Assembly: GCA_028289365.1 (NCBI GenBank)
Contig: JANQQM010000117.1
Location: 1 to 52,613, forward strand
Direction: 5' to 3'
Length of the DNA: 52,613 nucleotides
DNA from: Salaquimonas sp.
GTDB lineage: Bacteria > Pseudomonadota > Alphaproteobacteria > Rhizobiales > Rhizobiaceae
The notes beneath the pieces were generated by a model. The model was given only the letters and a program-made list of their open reading frames with translations. It made no database searches and was not told the origin of the DNA. The stretch's first letter is position 1; each line of letters begins with the position of its first letter. Of this stretch, positions 32,386 through 41,560 are shown one piece after another. A program made the translations under genes and the position numbers.

Positions 32386-33105
32386 ATGGACATATTCGGC
32401 GATTTTACGACATTACTTACACTGGCGATCGCAGTATTCATTTTTCTGCGGCTCCGTTCCGTGTTGGGAAAACGGACCGGACATCAACGGCCGCCATTTG
32501 ACCCCGAAGAGCTGAAAAACAATCGTTCTGCCAATGACATGCCGGGTAATGACAATATTGTCACCTTGCCAAATCGCGGCGGCAAGGGCGCTGCTGCTGC
32601 AAGTGAGGCGGCGGAAGGCGCTGCAATTGACGCAATCGCAAAGCCCGGATCGAAATTAAATGACCAGCTCAAGAAGTTGACGGCATCGGATCCTTCCTTC
32701 AATCCCGAAGAATTTCTGGGTGGTGCACGACTGGCCTATGAAATGATTGTGACCGCATTTGCAGATGGTGATCGCAAGACCTTGAAAAACCTGCTCTCGC
32801 GCGAGGTCTATGACGGTTTTTCAGGGGCCATATCCGATCGAGAATCACGAGGCGAGGAAATCAGGTCCACCTTTGTTGGAATTGACGACGCGACAATAAA
32901 GTCGGCAGAGGTTATCGGCAATGATGAACGGGTGACGGTCAGATTTGTCAGCCAGATCATTTCCGCGACTTATAATGCAGCAGGCGAAGTTGTGGATGGC
33001 GATCAGGAACAGATCGCGGAAGTCATCGATATCTGGACTTTCGCCCGGGATGTAAGGTCTAGAGATCCAAACTGGAAACTGGTGGCGACAGAATCCGACG
33101 GCTGA
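32386..33105 (+). CDS. Tim44-like domain membrane protein
   Basis: The 239-residue protein has one N-terminal hydrophobic helix (FTTLLTLAIAVFIFLRLRSVLG), a low-complexity Gly/Ala linker and a Tim44/TimA-type C-terminal domain (about 95-239: ASDPSFNPEEFLGGARLAYEMIVTAFADGDRKTLKNLLSREVYDGFSG in order, ending VDIWTFARDVRSRDPNWKLVATE). This is the bacterial relative of the mitochondrial import motor tether; its bacterial role is largely unsettled. First gene of a run with mltA, smr and an XRE regulator, 33 bases before mltA. Confidence 0.85.
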   Translation: MDIFGDFTTLLTLAIAVFIFLRLRSVLGKRTGHQRPPFDPEELKNNRSANDMPGNDNIVTLPNRGGKGAAAASEAAEGAAIDAIAKPGSKLNDQLKKLTASDPSFNPEEFLGGARLAYEMIVTAFADGDRKTLKNLLSREVYDGFSGAISDRESRGEEIRSTFVGIDDATIKSAEVIGNDERVTVRFVSQIISATYNAAGEVVDGDQEQIAEVIDIWTFARDVRSRDPNWKLVATESDG

Positions 33106-33138
33106 CGGCCCTATTGTGTTTCACCAGGATTTCGACCC

Positions 33139-34326
33139 ATGCGTGAACCAACAGCAAATCCGTCGGATGATTTCCTGAAACAGTATCGCAAAAGCAATTT
33201 TGCTTCGATTGAAGGCTGGCACGATGACGACCATGTCGCTGCCTTGGCTTGTTTTCGTGTGTCCGCCAGGAAATTACTGGAGCAAAGCTACAAGCAGGGC
33301 GCTTTCGGCCCGCCAATCGCAGACCTGTCCAAGATAGCCAGTGCCAGCCTGGATGCATCTTACGGCGGACGCCTGGAAAATTCGGTCGCCAGGGATTTCT
33401 TCGAAAATCATTTTGTTCCTTATCGTCATCATCGAAATCTATCAGCAGAAAAAGTGCGGGCAGGATCGAAACAGGCACAATTGGAAAAATTTTCGGGATT
33501 TGTAACCGGTTATTACGAACCTGAAATTGACGCCTCTCTGGTTGAGACAGCCAGCCATTCGGTTCCCCTCTATAGCCGCCCTGCCGATCTCGTTGAAGTA
33601 AATGACGAAAACCGGCCGGATAACTGGGATGATTCATTTCAATATGGACGCAAGGGCGAAGGTGGCTACAAGCCCTATTTCGATCGGGCGCAGATCGAAC
33701 AGGGAGCGTTGTCCGGCAGGAAACTGGAAATTGCCTGGATCGAAGACCCGGTAGATGCGTTCTTCATTCACATCCAGGGTTCGGCGAGGCTGAAATTTAC
33801 CGACGGTAAAACGCGGCGCCTGTCCTATGCCGCAAAAAACGGCCACCCCTATACATCAATCGGTTCGGTCCTTGTTCGAGACGGAATTATGGCGAAAGAA
33901 CAGGTGACGATGGATACGCTCCGCTCCTGGATGGAATCAAATCCGGAAGCTGCGACAAAATTGATGCAGGAAAACCGATCCTATATTTTCTTCAGTCTCC
34001 AGGATGATGCCGATCCTTCCCTGGGGCCGGTCGGTGCCGCTTCCGTGCCGCTGACACCAGGCCGTAGCCTCGCCGTCGATCACACGCTTTTTACCTACGG
34101 AATGCCTGTCTGGCTCGACACCAGGGATCCTTTGCCGGAACAGGCCAGCCCGTTTCAGCGGCTGTTGATTGCACAGGATACCGGTTCCGCCATCAGGGGG
34201 CCGGCACGCGGCGATATCTTCGTGGGTTCTGGAGATGAGGCGGGCATGGTTGCCGGCTCTATTCGCCATGATTGCCAGTTCATTGCGCTGTTGCCGGTAT
34301 CGAATCTGGAAACCGCCGCACCATGA
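33139..34326 (+). CDS. mltA: membrane-bound lytic murein transglycosylase A family (MltA)
   Basis: The 395-residue protein has the MltA double-psi barrel and 3D domain: FSGFVTGYYEPEIDASLVETASHSVPLYSRPADLV in order, EIAWIEDPVDAFFIHIQGSARLKF with the catalytic Asp in the DxFFxQxQGS-like motif, NPEAATKLMQENRSYIFF, and RLLIAQDTGSAIRGPARGDIFVGSGDEAG. It cleaves peptidoglycan glycan strands. Unlike E. coli MltA there is no lipobox or clear signal peptide; it starts MREPTANPSDDF, behind an AGGA nine bases upstream. Overlaps smr by four bases (ATGA). Confidence 0.92.
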   Translation: MREPTANPSDDFLKQYRKSNFASIEGWHDDDHVAALACFRVSARKLLEQSYKQGAFGPPIADLSKIASASLDASYGGRLENSVARDFFENHFVPYRHHRNLSAEKVRAGSKQAQLEKFSGFVTGYYEPEIDASLVETASHSVPLYSRPADLVEVNDENRPDNWDDSFQYGRKGEGGYKPYFDRAQIEQGALSGRKLEIAWIEDPVDAFFIHIQGSARLKFTDGKTRRLSYAAKNGHPYTSIGSVLVRDGIMAKEQVTMDTLRSWMESNPEAATKLMQENRSYIFFSLQDDADPSLGPVGAASVPLTPGRSLAVDHTLFTYGMPVWLDTRDPLPEQASPFQRLLIAQDTGSAIRGPARGDIFVGSGDEAGMVAGSIRHDCQFIALLPVSNLETAAP

Positions 34327-34922
34327 GCGCTAACCGCAGAAAACATGGCAAGATTTCGCCAGAGGACATGGCGCTTTGGCGCAAGATTGCCGATTCGGTC
34401 AAGCCCCTGCACAAGCCTTCAGCACTCTCTGACATTGACGATGCGCTTGAAAAAAACACGAAACCTGTGCCGCCGAGGTCGGTTCCCGCAAATCCGGTCA
34501 AGCGATATAGCCAGCCGACAGCGATGCCCTATCAACCGCCATCTTCGGCTTCCACAACCGGACAGTTCAACTCAGGGGCAAAGCGGCTCGACGACAAAAC
34601 GATCCGCAAGCTTCGCAAGGGCAGGCTTGAAATCGATGCGACCCTGGATTTGCACGGCATGGCGCAATTTCAGGCCCATCGTTCGTTGATAGACTTCATT
34701 GAGCGCGAGCAGCGCAACAATTCACGAATGATCCTGGTAATCACCGGCAAGGGAAAAGCTGGTCAAGGCGTATTGCGCGATGCGGTTCCGCGGTGGCTGT
34801 TGGAACATCCCCTGCGCGAGCTTGTTAGCGGCTGGCGCAATTCAAACCTCAATCATGGAGGGGAAGGCGCTTTATATGTCAGGCTCAAACGGGCCGCAGG
34901 GATGAGGGGTGACGGCCGATGA
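34323..34922 (+). CDS. Smr-domain protein
   Basis: The 199-residue protein has a poorly structured first half and a C-terminal Smr domain (about 115-199): TLDLHGMAQFQAHRSLIDFI with the LDLHG motif, MILVITGKGKAGQGVLRDAVPRWL, and NHGGEGALYVRLKR. Smr domains are nickase or RNase folds related to MutS2; substrates here are unknown. Overlaps both neighbours by four bases (ATGA) at its start and end, so mltA-smr-XRE are likely translated together. Confidence 0.9.
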   Translation: MSANRRKHGKISPEDMALWRKIADSVKPLHKPSALSDIDDALEKNTKPVPPRSVPANPVKRYSQPTAMPYQPPSSASTTGQFNSGAKRLDDKTIRKLRKGRLEIDATLDLHGMAQFQAHRSLIDFIEREQRNNSRMILVITGKGKAGQGVLRDAVPRWLLEHPLRELVSGWRNSNLNHGGEGALYVRLKRAAGMRGDGR

Positions 34923-35311
34923 CACCGCTGGGCAGGCATATACGCATGCTGCGCTCAAGGAAGGGCGTCACGCAAAAACAAATGGCCGAGGAACTGGGCG
35001 TCTCGGCAGCCTGGCTGTCTGCCCTGGAACATGGCAAGCGTGGCAGGCCGAGCTGGGAATTCCAGCAGCGACTTATTCAATATTTCAATATTATCTGGGA
35101 TGAAGCCGACGAATTGACGGATCTGGTCAAGATTTCACATCCCAGAATTGTGGTGGACACGTCCGGATTGAGTCCGGAGGCAACTGAATTTGCCAATTTG
35201 GTTGCCGAACGAATTGACGCAATTTCCCCGGAGGATTTGGACGAATTGATCCATCGAGTAAAAGTCTGCTCAACTTCAAGGCCGCGCAAGAGAAAGCGGA
35301 TTATTGAATGA
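34919..35311 (+). CDS. XRE-family helix-turn-helix transcriptional regulator
   Basis: The 130-residue protein has a Cro/CI-type helix-turn-helix at about residues 5-58 (GRHIRMLRSRKGVTQKQMAEELGVSAAWLSALEHGKRGRP). The second half (SPEATEFANLVAERIDAISPEDLDELIHRV) is helical, and the end is strongly basic. It likely regulates nearby genes, perhaps its own operon, though no operator can be recognised. The last gene of the Tim44-mltA-smr run, overlapping smr by four bases and convergent DUF1402 by 11. Confidence 0.85.
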   Translation: MTPLGRHIRMLRSRKGVTQKQMAEELGVSAAWLSALEHGKRGRPSWEFQQRLIQYFNIIWDEADELTDLVKISHPRIVVDTSGLSPEATEFANLVAERIDAISPEDLDELIHRVKVCSTSRPRKRKRIIE

Positions 35312-36320
35312 TCGGTAGCAACTCGTCCAGCTTGTCATTGACCAGCCAGCCGTAATAGTTCTCTTTCGGAAGAACGATTTTCTCACCATTGGACTTGGCT
35401 TTAAGCTCCTCAGCCCGCCGACGCACATCTCCCAAATTATAAAGTGTCGCTGTAATTCCGGGATTGGAAGAAATGTCCAGCCCGGCAATCTGGGCATAGG
35501 AATCGATCGAAATCCGGATTACCGCCGCCATGTAATGCAGGGTCGAATCCGGGTCCATGATTGCCTTGTAGATTTCCGGTGCGCGTTTGACGCTCAACTG
35601 CGGAAAACGGCTGGTACGGACCACCATGTCATTTACCCGCAGTGCCGTAAGCGGATTGATTTGCCCAAGCCCGAACGTTTGACCGGCAAACAGCGGTTGG
35701 AAGAAAACCCTGCCAAAGCGATCATTGGGCCAGTTCTTCCCGCCGACAGCCTGTCCTCGAAAATCACTTTCCCAGACCGCTTCCCGGCAGGACCATAAAT
35801 CATAGCTGTCGGTAAGACCCTGGCACGCCGCAAATTCTGGTCTTTGTACGAAATCGGAGACTTTTTCGCCGTCATATTTGAAGGTGAGGCCTGATCCGAG
35901 ATAGGACGCGGCTTTGACGACATAGGTCTGGATATGGTCCAGCGCGTCCACATTATAGGTATGTTCGCCAACCAAGGCCCCGACAATATGAATGGGATGA
36001 ATATTATAGCGCTTGGCAGCGGCCTTTATCTTCTTCTGCAGCCGCTTGTCGCGGGCAATAAGATCCCGGATTTTCTCATACTTGCCATCAAAACTGCCTT
36101 TGGTGGCCTTGGTTCTCGAAAAGGCACCCGCTGGAATTTCCGGCTGTTCTGCATGCCGGTTTCCCGGCGCCACCGGCACCAATTGTGCATTGGCAGGCGC
36201 CGGAGCAAGACTGAAGAGCAGCGCTGCCAGAACCAGACAAGCCGTCAACCGGCTCAACAGGGTTGCGAAACCAGCATCTCCTGAACGGAAGAGACCGTAA
36301 CTATTGCTCGAAAATTTCAT
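35301..36320 (-). CDS. DUF1402 secreted protein, probable lytic-transglycosylase-like fold
   Basis: The 339-residue protein has an N-terminal signal peptide (LTACLVLAALLFSLAPAPANA). Three stretches lie in the order and with the wording of SLT-type lytic transglycosylases: Glu119 in GALVGEHTYN, GLGQINP at 217-223 and ATLYNLGD near 291-298 (compare ES, GLMQ and AYNAG). Two Cys (166, 178) may form a disulfide. I recognise the family as DUF1402, found in rhizobia, and infer cell-wall cleavage from the motifs. It lies opposite mltA-smr-XRE and next to hslU on the same strand. Confidence 0.75.
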   Translation of the reverse strand: MKFSSNSYGLFRSGDAGFATLLSRLTACLVLAALLFSLAPAPANAQLVPVAPGNRHAEQPEIPAGAFSRTKATKGSFDGKYEKIRDLIARDKRLQKKIKAAAKRYNIHPIHIVGALVGEHTYNVDALDHIQTYVVKAASYLGSGLTFKYDGEKVSDFVQRPEFAACQGLTDSYDLWSCREAVWESDFRGQAVGGKNWPNDRFGRVFFQPLFAGQTFGLGQINPLTALRVNDMVVRTSRFPQLSVKRAPEIYKAIMDPDSTLHYMAAVIRISIDSYAQIAGLDISSNPGITATLYNLGDVRRRAEELKAKSNGEKIVLPKENYYGWLVNDKLDELLPIIQ

Positions 36321-36341
36321 CTTCCGTCCCGCATGTCTGAA

Positions 36342-37649
36342 TTACAGAATAAACCGGCTTAAATCGGTATCCTTGGCAAGTTCGCCAATATTGCTGTTTA
36401 CATATTCAGCATCAATCTTGAAAACTTCGCCGGCCTGATCGGGCGCGTTGAATGAGATATCGTCTAGGATCCGTTCCATCACCGTTTGCAGGCGCCTGGC
36501 GCCAATGTTTTCAATGGAGGAATTCAGATCAACGGCAACGTCGGCAATCGCGTCGATGGCATTGTCGGTAAATTCCAGCGTTACTTCCTCGGTGCCCATC
36601 AATGCAACATATTGCTTGATCAGGCTAGCCTCGGTTTCGGTCAATATCCTGCGGAAATCATCCTTGCCAAGTGCCCGCAACTCAACGCGGATCGGCAAGC
36701 GCCCCTGAAGTTCTGGAAGCAGGTCCGAGGGTTTGGAAACATGAAACGCTCCGGACGCAATGAACAGAATATGGTCTGTCTTCACCGGCCCGTATTTGGT
36801 CGCAACGGTAGTACCTTCAACAAGAGGTAAGAGATCACGCTGCACGCCTTCACGGGAGACGCTGCCACCGACATTGCCGTCGCGCACGGCTATCTTGTCA
36901 ATTTCATCAAGAAACACGATGCCGTTATTCTCAACCGAGCTGATGGATTCGGCGATGATTTGCTCGTCATCCAGCAATTTGTCGGATTCATCGGCAATCA
37001 GCATGTCATAGGATTTCGAAACACTTGTCTTGCGCTTGCGGGTTTTCTGACCGAATGCCTTCCCCAACATGTCGTTGATGTTCAGCACACCCACAGAAGC
37101 GCCCGGCATGCCGGGGATGTCGAAACCGCCCATCGGGTTTCCGGTATCGGCAACCTCGATCTCGATTTCCTTCTCGTCCATTTCACCTTCGCGGAGCTTC
37201 TTGCGAAAGGAATCACGAGTCGCCGGGCTTGCCGTCTTGCCGACCAGCGCATCCAAAACCCGCTCTTCAGCGGCAAGATGGGCTTTGGCTTTCACTTCCT
37301 TGCGTTTTTGCTCCCGCACAAGTGCAATCGAGATTTCCATCAAATCGCGGACAATCTGCTCAACATCCCGACCGACATAGCCGACCTCTGTAAACTTGGT
37401 CGCTTCAACCTTGATGAAAGGCGCATTGGCGAGTTTTGCAAGGCGCCGCGATATTTCGGTCTTGCCCACACCGGTTGGCCCGATCATCAGGATATTTTTG
37501 GGCAAAACCTCTTCGCGCATCTCGCCTTCCAGCTGCTGTCTGCGCCAACGGTTGCGCAATGCAATCGCGACGGCACGCTTGGCATCCTTCTGGCCGATTA
37601 TGTAACGATCGAGTTCTGATACGATCTCGCGCGGGGAAAAATTTGTCAT
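36342..37649 (-). CDS. hslU: ATP-dependent protease ATPase subunit HslU
   Basis: The 435-residue AAA+ unfoldase starts with [34 protein letters not shown] in order, has Walker [10 protein letters not shown], the inserted I-domain, Walker [12 protein letters not shown], sensor Arg in the [10 protein letters not shown] region, and ends DLSRFIL, the tail that docks into and activates HslV. It unfolds proteins for the HslV chamber. It lies downstream of the GNAT gene, overlapping it by four bases (ATGA), in the order hslV-GNAT-hslU. Confidence 0.97.
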   Translation of the reverse strand: MTNFSPREIVSELDRYIIGQKDAKRAVAIALRNRWRRQQLEGEMREEVLPKNILMIGPTGVGKTEISRRLAKLANAPFIKVEATKFTEVGYVGRDVEQIVRDLMEISIALVREQKRKEVKAKAHLAAEERVLDALVGKTASPATRDSFRKKLREGEMDEKEIEIEVADTGNPMGGFDIPGMPGASVGVLNINDMLGKAFGQKTRKRKTSVSKSYDMLIADESDKLLDDEQIIAESISSVENNGIVFLDEIDKIAVRDGNVGGSVSREGVQRDLLPLVEGTTVATKYGPVKTDHILFIASGAFHVSKPSDLLPELQGRLPIRVELRALGKDDFRRILTETEASLIKQYVALMGTEEVTLEFTDNAIDAIADVAVDLNSSIENIGARRLQTVMERILDDISFNAPDQAGEVFKIDAEYVNSNIGELAKDTDLSRFIL

Positions 37650-38182
37650 GTGGATTTCTCGTTTAACTCCAACTGCATGATATGAACGTCCGATGCAAGT
37701 GCTTCAAGGCTGGGAACAAAATTGAAACCTGCTTTTTCATAGGCCCTTATTGCACGACGATTGTTCACATCCGGATCAATGATCATGGTCTTGTATCCTT
37801 TGGCCGCCAGCATCTTCGTAAAAGCCTTCAATACCGCCGAACCAAGACCCTTCGATAACTTTCCTTCCTCGCCAATCGATAAATCAATACCGACACTATT
37901 TGCCGGCAAATCCGCCAGCCAGGGATGTTTCGCGATCCACTCTGCGTTCTGATGGTCCTTCACGAACCAGTATTGGATATATCCCGTCTCCACCCCATCG
38001 ATAAGGAACAAGTAAGGTCTGGTAGAATCCCGACCCTCCACCATTTCGCAGATAAGTCCAAGCTCTGTATCCGGCTCTCCCCACCATTCCCGCCAGTGAG
38101 GCAGTTCCATCCACGATCTCAGAAGGCCGTAATCCTGCTGAACAACGGGCCGGAAGCTTATTTCCGGCTCATTCCACTTCAT
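37646..38182 (-). CDS. GNAT N-acetyltransferase between hslV and hslU
   Basis: The 178-residue protein resembles the AAC(6')-type GNAT subgroup: [30 protein letters not shown] at the N-terminus, IGYIQYWFV-like strand (ETGYIQYWF), [22 protein letters not shown] (the acetyl-CoA loop, in place of QxxGxG/A) and [22 protein letters not shown]. The substrate is unknown: peptide, polyamine or aminoglycoside are all possible. It overlaps hslV by 14 bases and hslU by four, so it is likely translated with both. The frame stays open upstream inside hslV; ATG 38182 is chosen because conserved sequence starts there. Confidence 0.85.
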   Translation of the reverse strand: MKWNEPEISFRPVVQQDYGLLRSWMELPHWREWWGEPDTELGLICEMVEGRDSTRPYLFLIDGVETGYIQYWFVKDHQNAEWIAKHPWLADLPANSVGIDLSIGEEGKLSKGLGSAVLKAFTKMLAAKGYKTMIIDPDVNNRRAIRAYEKAGFNFVPSLEALASDVHIMQLELNEKST

Positions 38183-38729
38183 CAAGCATTTCCAGGACGA
38201 CGCTGTCATTGGTGTAGACGCAAATCTCGGCGGCAATCTGCATCGCCTTGCGCGCGATCTCTTCAGCGTTCTTATCTGTGTCAGCCAGGGCGCGCGCTGC
38301 CGCCAGCGCATAATTTCCGCCCGAACCGATCGCCATGATACCTTCCTCCGGTTCCAGCACGTCGCCGGTACCGGTAAGCGCCAGCGTTATCGATTTATCG
38401 GCGACGAGCATCATTGCTTCAAGCCGTCTGAGATAACGATCCGTGCGCCAGTCTTTTGCCAGTTCGACACAGGCCCGCATCAATTGATCTGGATACTGTT
38501 CCAGTTTCGATTCCAGCCGTTCCAATAGCGTGAACGCATCGGCCGTCGCACCGGCAAATCCTGCAATAACATTGCCTTTGCCAATGCGGCGCACTTTCTT
38601 TGCATTACCCTTCATTACCGTCTGGCCAAGCGAAACCTGGCCGTCACCGGCGATTACCACCTGTTTGTTTCGCCGCACCGTAACGATGGTCGTGCCATGC
38701 ATGACCGGGTTAGACTCAGAATTCTGCAT
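38169..38729 (-). CDS. hslV: ATP-dependent protease peptidase subunit HslV
   Basis: The 186-residue N-terminal-nucleophile hydrolase has the processing site [10 protein letters not shown], so Thr13 becomes the catalytic residue after removal of a 12-residue propeptide. [48 protein letters not shown] and [19 protein letters not shown] are standard. The double hexamer degrades unfolded proteins delivered by HslU. GGGAG lies upstream of the ATG at 38729; an in-frame extension to 38792 is unlikely. First gene of the hslV-GNAT-hslU unit. Confidence 0.95.
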   Translation of the reverse strand: MQNSESNPVMHGTTIVTVRRNKQVVIAGDGQVSLGQTVMKGNAKKVRRIGKGNVIAGFAGATADAFTLLERLESKLEQYPDQLMRACVELAKDWRTDRYLRRLEAMMLVADKSITLALTGTGDVLEPEEGIMAIGSGGNYALAAARALADTDKNAEEIARKAMQIAAEICVYTNDSVVLEMLDEVE

Positions 38730-39009
38730 AAAAACTCCCGAATATGGCAACAAGAGCTGCCTAATGCTTGATCTTTCTAGGCTGAACGACAATCCGGGTG
38801 ATTACAACAACCGATCTGGATTATCCGTGGCAGATAGTTGCCCGGTTATCTATGTGTTTTTACCGGAATTGCAATCACCACAAGGTTCAAGCAGCCAAAT
38901 CTGCCATTTATGCCGGTCAATCAAAGAGATAAATCCCAAATCACGCCGCCATTATGGTTTTTTCAACGCTTGGCTGATATGAGCAGACCACAACTGGACA
39001 TATTTGATC

Positions 39010-39618
39010 ATGAATGCCCGTAAAATGCGAAAAGCTGAAATATCACGCAAGACCAATGAAACCGGTATTTCGGTGTCGATCAATCTCGATGGCACCGGCA
39101 AATACGATATTGCCACCGGAATCGGGTTTTTCGATCATATGCTGGAGCAATTGGCGCGCCATTCCCTGATCGACATGCAGATCCGCTGCGATGGCGACCT
39201 TCATGTCGACGATCACCATTCGGCAGAAGATACCGCAATCGCGCTGGGACAGGCGATTTCAAAGGCATTGGGCGATCGCGCCGGCATCAACCGCTACGCC
39301 TCGCTGGACCTCGCAATGGACGAGACACTGACCCGTGCGGCCATCGATGTGTCGGGCCGGCCGTTTCTTGTCTGGAAGGTCAAGTTTTCGCGCGCGAAAA
39401 TCGGGAGTTTCGACACCGAATTGGTGCAGGAATTCTTCCAGGCACTGGCACAAAATGCCGGAATCACTCTCCATGTCGAGAATCTCTATGGCGTCAACAA
39501 CCATCATATCGCCGAAACCTGTTTCAAGGCGGTTGCACGAACCTTGCGAAAAGCCATCGAACAGGATCCCCGGCAGCCAGATTCTGTGCCGTCCACCAAG
39601 GGTACACTAAGCGCCTGA
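39010..39618 (+). CDS. hisB: imidazoleglycerol-phosphate dehydratase
   Basis: The 202-residue enzyme removes water from imidazoleglycerol phosphate in histidine synthesis. Metal-binding His-rich motifs are clear: [90 protein letters not shown]. It is monofunctional, with no phosphatase domain. ATG 39010 is used; 39004 (TTG) and 39025 (ATG) are alternatives. First gene of the his-coaA cluster, divergent from hslV across 280 bases. Confidence 0.96.
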   Translation: MNARKMRKAEISRKTNETGISVSINLDGTGKYDIATGIGFFDHMLEQLARHSLIDMQIRCDGDLHVDDHHSAEDTAIALGQAISKALGDRAGINRYASLDLAMDETLTRAAIDVSGRPFLVWKVKFSRAKIGSFDTELVQEFFQALAQNAGITLHVENLYGVNNHHIAETCFKAVARTLRKAIEQDPRQPDSVPSTKGTLSA

Positions 39619-39701
39619 GGTCCTGACACGGCATATAATTCGCGCGGATTCGGTACCGTCACTTCTTGTGCAATGCGAAATCGGTCGCTAAGACATCATC
39701 C

Positions 39702-40169
39702 ATGGCCATGTATACAGTCCATCTGCCGCCTGACGGCGATATTTCGCGGGCACGATTTATTCGTGAAGGCGTGAACATCATTGCGCTGGTCATTCCGATG
39801 CTCTGGTTGCTCTGGAACCGGCTCTGGCTGGAATTGATGGCCTATATTACCTTTCTGGCCGCAGTCGCGGTTTTTGCCATGAACGGTGGAGAAAAGCTGG
39901 CTCCTATACTATCGGCATTGCCCGGCCTTTACCTGTTCATCGAAGGAAATCAGTTCATTCGTGCACGATTGGAGCGGGCCGGCTGGCTGCAGGATGCGGT
40001 TGTCGATGCAACAAACGTGGCCGAGGCCGAGATCATCTATTACGGAGACGGCCATCAGCAACCGTCAGCTGCGGTGGCAAGACGAAGTTCAGATCCGCGC
40101 GAACGAATAGGCATGAGCGAAGGACCCGGTAGAATTGAGCCTTCCTCAATCGGTATGTTTCCTGAATGA
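39702..40169 (+). CDS. DUF2628 membrane protein in the his operon
   Basis: The 155-residue protein has a short amphipathic start ([23 protein letters not shown]), two or three hydrophobic segments ([49 protein letters not shown]) and a hydrophilic tail. I recognise the DUF2628 pattern with the FxRxG..F..P..WLLW motif; its function is unknown. It is embedded between hisB and hisH, overlapping hisH by four bases, an arrangement I recall from rhizobia. Whether it has any link to histidine synthesis is not known. Confidence 0.82.
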   Translation: MAMYTVHLPPDGDISRARFIREGVNIIALVIPMLWLLWNRLWLELMAYITFLAAVAVFAMNGGEKLAPILSALPGLYLFIEGNQFIRARLERAGWLQDAVVDATNVAEAEIIYYGDGHQQPSAAVARRSSDPRERIGMSEGPGRIEPSSIGMFPE

Positions 40170-40819
40170 TGCAAGTTGCAATTATCGACTACGGCTCCGG
40201 AAATCTCCATTCCGCATCAAAGGCGTTTGAGCGGGCATCAAGCGATTCCGGTTTGGGAGCCGACATACAACTCACAAATTCTGCCGACACGGTCTTGAAG
40301 GCGGATCGCATTGTGCTTCCCGGCGTTGGCGCATTTGCCGACTGCCGTGCCGGACTGGACAAAGTTCCGGGCATGGTTGAGGCGCTGCGCGAAGCCGTGG
40401 TGAAGAAGGGTAACCCCTTCCTCGGAATTTGCGTTGGTCAACAATTAATGGCCGAACGCGGTCTCGAAAAAGCAGAAACGCCGGGTTTGGGCTGGATAAA
40501 GGGAGATGTCGCAGAAATCGTTCCCGATCATGAGGAATTGAAAATCCCCCAAATTGGCTGGAATACGCTGAATGTCGCAAACGACCATCCATTGCTGGAA
40601 GGTATCAAGACGGGGCCGGAGGGGCTTCATGCCTATTTTGTGCATTCCTACCACATCGCCAATGGCTCATCTGAAGAACTGATTGCCACCACCGATTACG
40701 GCGGTGCGGTGACCGCTATTGTCGGTCGCGACAATATGGTCGGTACCCAGTTTCACCCCGAAAAAAGCCAGAAGCTTGGCCTTGCCCTGATCACCAATTT
40801 CCTGAAATGGAAGCCCTGA
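40166..40819 (+). CDS. hisH: imidazole glycerol phosphate synthase, glutaminase subunit
   Basis: The 217-residue class I amidotransferase provides ammonia from glutamine to His[11 protein letters not shown] at the N-terminus, the nucleophile elbow [11 protein letters not shown] with the active Cys, and TQFHPEKSQ with the catalytic His and Glu are all present. It begins ATGATG, overlapping the DUF2628 stop by four bases, and is followed six bases later by hisA. Confidence 0.96.
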   Translation: MMQVAIIDYGSGNLHSASKAFERASSDSGLGADIQLTNSADTVLKADRIVLPGVGAFADCRAGLDKVPGMVEALREAVVKKGNPFLGICVGQQLMAERGLEKAETPGLGWIKGDVAEIVPDHEELKIPQIGWNTLNVANDHPLLEGIKTGPEGLHAYFVHSYHIANGSSEELIATTDYGGAVTAIVGRDNMVGTQFHPEKSQKLGLALITNFLKWKP

Positions 40820-40825
40820 ACTGTC

Positions 40826-41560
40826 ATGATCCTGTTTCCAGCCATTGACCTGAAAAACGGGGAATGTGTCCGCCTGAAACTCGGCGAGATGGACACTGCC
40901 ACGGTCTATAACAAGGATTCGGCCGACCAGGCACGGCTGTTTGAGGAACAGGGATTTCAGTGGTTGCATGTCGTTGATCTGGATGGTGCCTTCGCCGGAG
41001 AATCGAGAAACGGCGAAGCGGTTGAGGCCATCCTGGGCGCTACACGAAATCCCGTTCAATTGGGCGGCGGAATTCGAAACCTTCAGCAAATTGAAGCCTG
41101 GCTCTCAAAGGGCCTGGCCCGCGTCATTCTGGGTACAATTGCCGTCCGCGATCCCGAGCTCGTCAAACAGGCCTGCCGTCAATTTCCCGGACAGGTCGCT
41201 GTCGGCATAGACGCCAAGGGCGGCAAGGTTGCCGTCGAAGGCTGGGCCGAGGCAAGCACGCTGGGCGTCATCGAACTTGCCCAACGCTTTGAAGATGCAG
41301 GAGCCGCCGCCATAATCTATACCGATATTGATCGCGACGGGGTGCTGAAGGGCATCAATTGGGCCTCTACGCTTCAATTGGCGGGTTCAACCTCGATCCC
41401 GGTGATCGCTTCGGGCGGACTTGCTTCAATGGAAGATATCCATCGCATGACAGAGCCGGATTGCGCCGTGCTTGAAGGAGCGATTTCCGGCCGAGCGCTT
41501 TATGATGGGCGGATTGATCCGGCAGAAGCGCTTCGGATTTTGAAAAAGGGAAGTGGTTAA
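40826..41560 (+). CDS. hisA: phosphoribosylformimino-5-aminoimidazole carboxamide ribotide isomerase
   Basis: The 244-residue TIM-barrel isomerase converts ProFAR to [21 protein letters not shown] with the first catalytic Asp, [46 protein letters not shown] with the second catalytic Asp, and [13 protein letters not shown] mark the family. Its stop overlaps the hisF start by one base (TAATG). Confidence 0.96.
   Translation: MILFPAIDLKNGECVRLKLGEMDTATVYNKDSADQARLFEEQGFQWLHVVDLDGAFAGESRNGEAVEAILGATRNPVQLGGGIRNLQQIEAWLSKGLARVILGTIAVRDPELVKQACRQFPGQVAVGIDAKGGKVAVEGWAEASTLGVIELAQRFEDAGAAAIIYTDIDRDGVLKGINWASTLQLAGSTSIPVIASGGLASMEDIHRMTEPDCAVLEGAISGRALYDGRIDPAEALRILKKGSG

Noticed and set aside
38730-39009. 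Sigma-32 promoter for hslV
   Set aside because: A CTTGAA occurs on the minus strand but no acceptable -10 lies at the right spacing; left out as a feature although hslVU is often heat-induced.
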